The position numbers and the translations under genes were made by a program. A DNA stretch of 64,000 nucleotides from Rhytidiadelphus loreus (taxonomy: Eukaryota > Streptophyta > Bryopsida > Hypnales > Hylocomiaceae), in NCBI GenBank assembly GCA_947034895.1, contig OX344763.1, positions 4,900,501-4,964,500 of the forward strand, in the 5' to 3' direction. Of the stretch, positions 62,049 to 64,000 are shown in pieces. How positions within the stretch are numbered: the stretch's first letter is position 1; each line of letters begins with the position of its first letter. The notes beneath the pieces are model-generated. The model did not search any database. It was not told the origin of the DNA and saw only the letters and a list, made by a program, of their open reading frames with translations.

Positions 62049-62232
62049 TTGAGACCGCGGGGTCTGAAATGCAAACCTATCGATATGAAAGGACACTTCG
62101 AGGTCAGGCAGAAGGCCTCGTTTGGAGGATGACAAATTTCTATGACTGGATTCCTGTGAAGACGTCCAGTCCCTGTCGTGCAGGAATTTCTCAAGTTCTG
62201 CCGTTTTCACAGTTCAGACCGCGCGGTCTGAA
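62049..62232. repeat. Palindrome pair (2 copies)
   Basis: 62049-62068 is a variant with a C-to-G change in the centre (GACCGCGGGGTC), and 62213-62232 is a perfect TTCAGACCGCGCGGTCTGAA. The spacing is 164 bp. Confidence 0.9.
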
Positions 62233-62915
62233 CTGTGAATGTTCACTTTCTGGTTTTGTGAGCATGTTTTTGGGAAATGACTTTCGTGACTGAGTTCTGA
62301 ATGCAGTTGTTCCAATATCCCAGTGGACATTGTTCGAACCAGGTCCCCGTTGGGGTTCACATAGTTCAAATCCAATTTAGAACAAGTCTATGCATGGTCG
62401 GGTTCAATTCTCCCTTTAATTGTGATTCTTCTTTAATTTTTCGTGCCCGATCCAGTTTTGAATGCCTCGGAAATGAAGCAAATCGGAATAGGATTATTCT
62501 ATTTTATCCCCCTCTTCCCTCCATTCGACAATTCAGAACTAATACTCCCAAACTGAAATTGAAATTAGAGTATAAAGTGTGGTCACAATATATATGATGT
62601 ATATGTCAATGTTTGTGCACATGTTTATTTTTTCATAATGTGAACTTTGTTCTTCTTGTGTTATTTGATTTGCTTATCACCAAGTGACATCTTTTCTTAT
62701 CATTCGGAAATTCCGAATTCTACGTCATCACCTACCTGCAGCATACTTAGGTGGAAAAAGATACACAACGAACGGGCTTCCAAGTGGGCCCCACGGGCTT
62801 TTATGTGCTGGCCGCCGAGCGCATTAAATGAAGGAAGTCTAGCACTCTAGGTCGCCGGCTTCGTCTGCCGCATGTCTCCCTCCCGTCGCCATTCTCCCGC
62901 GGGCTCCGTCGCTGC

Positions 62916-63044
62916 ATGTCTTCCTCCCGTCGTCGTTCTCGCGTGAGCTCCGTAGACACGCGTTTGGGGCGAATTTTGGATCGCTGCGCTGCCGCTCGTC
63001 GGCGCCTTGAGTCGGAAGATCACGTCGGACCGCCTCCCTTTCAG
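62916..63044 (+). CDS. Candidate first exon, arginine/serine-rich
   Basis: ATG at 62916 opens 43 codons (MSSSRRRSRVSSVDTRLGRI, then LDRCAAARRRLESEDHVG) ending at a TTTCAG/GTACGA donor. It lies in a short GC-rich island. The 5' neighbourhood contains a direct repeat of about 45 bp (TGTCTCCCTCCCGTCG versus TGTCTTCCTCCCGTCG). The rest of the gene, if real, has not been found within the window. A nuclear-encoded organelle protein with an Arg/Ser-rich leader is one possibility. Confidence 0.25.
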
Positions 63045-63794
63045 GTACGAAGACGTCTCCGTGTTTGATTTCGCTTCCTAGTCGGAGAATGTAGGGTTCG
63101 TTCCTTTGCGTAGTGTGACTTGCGTGGTCGGAATGGAAGGCTCGGCCTCATCGAATCCTACTGATTTCGGATGAGATGGATGCAAAGGTGTTTTCCGAAT
63201 TCAAATCAAGTACTTGCAATTTCATGGATGTTTGATCTGCTGTCATTGCCAAATGAATGCTCGATTTCATTCCATTCAATGTTATATTGTCCATTGCAAA
63301 TGTAAGTCATTCTCCGCGTGCATGCATTTAATTTGTGGCTTACCTCATTCAGTTTCGGGTGTATCCCGATTTCAAGAATTGTGATCAGTTGTTCAATTAT
63401 GCTCACTAGGTCCATTTTGCGAGAATGGCGGCAAGCTTGTCATTTATCCGGAATGTAGTGTTATTTTCTCGCGAATTCAGTGCCATTTTAATGGAATGCG
63501 GTGCCATTACATTGGAATACCGGCATTGCAACTAGGAATACCATTCTGGATTTCTAGAGTATCAATTGTGTTTGGCTGTCATTGTTATATTATCCACTCT
63601 TCCCCTGTGGAATTGCCTTTCGATTGGTTGGCATTCTGGACAACAGTTCATCGTCATTTGTGTTACCTCCCTGACTGCACATTAGTTACCTAGATGCTCC
63701 GTTTTATTAGGTACGTCTGTACACCGACTTGTTCACGTTGCACGGTGTGAACACATTGAGGTTGGAAGTCACCTTACGAGTGAGGCCTTTTTGT

Positions 63795-63972
63795 TTTTGA
63801 CCGCGCGGTCTGAAACGTTTTGAGACGGAGGATTTGATATCCGGATACTTCACCCCCACTCATTCCAGACCGCGCGGTCTGAAATGTTTTTTGACCGTAT
63901 TCAGAGATCCGACAACGGAAAGTCCATTTTGGAGATCCATCGGATTTCACATTTCAGACCGCGCGGTCTGAA
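63795..63972. repeat. Palindrome cluster at the right edge (3 copies)
   Basis: Copies at 63795-63814 (TTTTGACC arm), 63864-63883 (TCCAGACC arm) and 63953-63972 (perfect). The last extends symmetrically to a 28-bp perfect palindrome at 63949-63976. Spacings of 69 and 89 bp suggest another array that continues beyond the window. Confidence 0.92.
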
Positions 63973-64000
63973 ATGTTTGATGCCTCACCTCGTGTTTCAA

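Overview
The window looks like nuclear DNA of a streptophyte, most likely a land plant. Support comes from a three-exon CYP71-clan cytochrome P450 with GT-AG introns, a CIA30-type complex I assembly gene, CACTA-, Stowaway- and Harbinger-like non-autonomous elements, and a tRNA-derived SINE with a poly(A) tail. I see no bacterial or viral gene organisation. I cannot fix the lineage from sequence alone.

Layout. 1-5.8 kb: AT-rich spacer with two CACTA-like hairpin MITEs and a 28-bp tandem repeat organised in 112-bp higher-order blocks. 5.8-8.1 kb: an intact P450 gene. 8.1-17 kb: spacer with a Stowaway-like element, another CACTA-like MITE and a Harbinger-like element. 17-20.7 kb: the CIA30 gene, whose first exon is present twice within a repeated upstream/intron region. 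20.7-36.4 kb: very AT-rich spacer with a 2.9-kb CACTA-like element, a SINE and large inverted repeats. 36.4-43.4 kb: an abrupt change to GC-rich repeats, first a 390-bp tandem duplication and then five related long inverted repeats (potential hairpin loci). 44-51.5 kb: a GC-rich minus-strand block with two probable genes: a large multi-exon gene of unknown family carrying three in-frame stops, and a downstream FCP1/NIF-like domain gene that lacks the usual catalytic aspartates. 51.6-53.1 kb: an array of a 20-bp palindrome. 53.1-64 kb: AT-rich spacer, weak candidate exons and further palindrome clusters.

The most unusual signal is the palindrome TTCAGACCGCGCGGTCTGAA and its variants. I count 32 copies, all between 40.9 kb and the right edge, and none as good to the left. 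Thirteen form an array just upstream of the large minus-strand gene, where the palindrome is kept while the spacers have diverged. Three lie in that gene's first recognised intron and three lie in frame inside a coding exon. Most variants in the core are transitions at its CpG sites. The large gene contains a stretch that by eye resembles ParB-like domains and another resembling motif I of DNA methylases. A protein/palindrome pair comparable in logic to ParB/parS is therefore a testable but unproven idea.

The three stops in the large gene can each be explained by one C-to-T change at a CG or CHG site, as expected for a silenced, methylated locus. The two conventional genes (P450 and CIA30) look functional and unrelated to this system.
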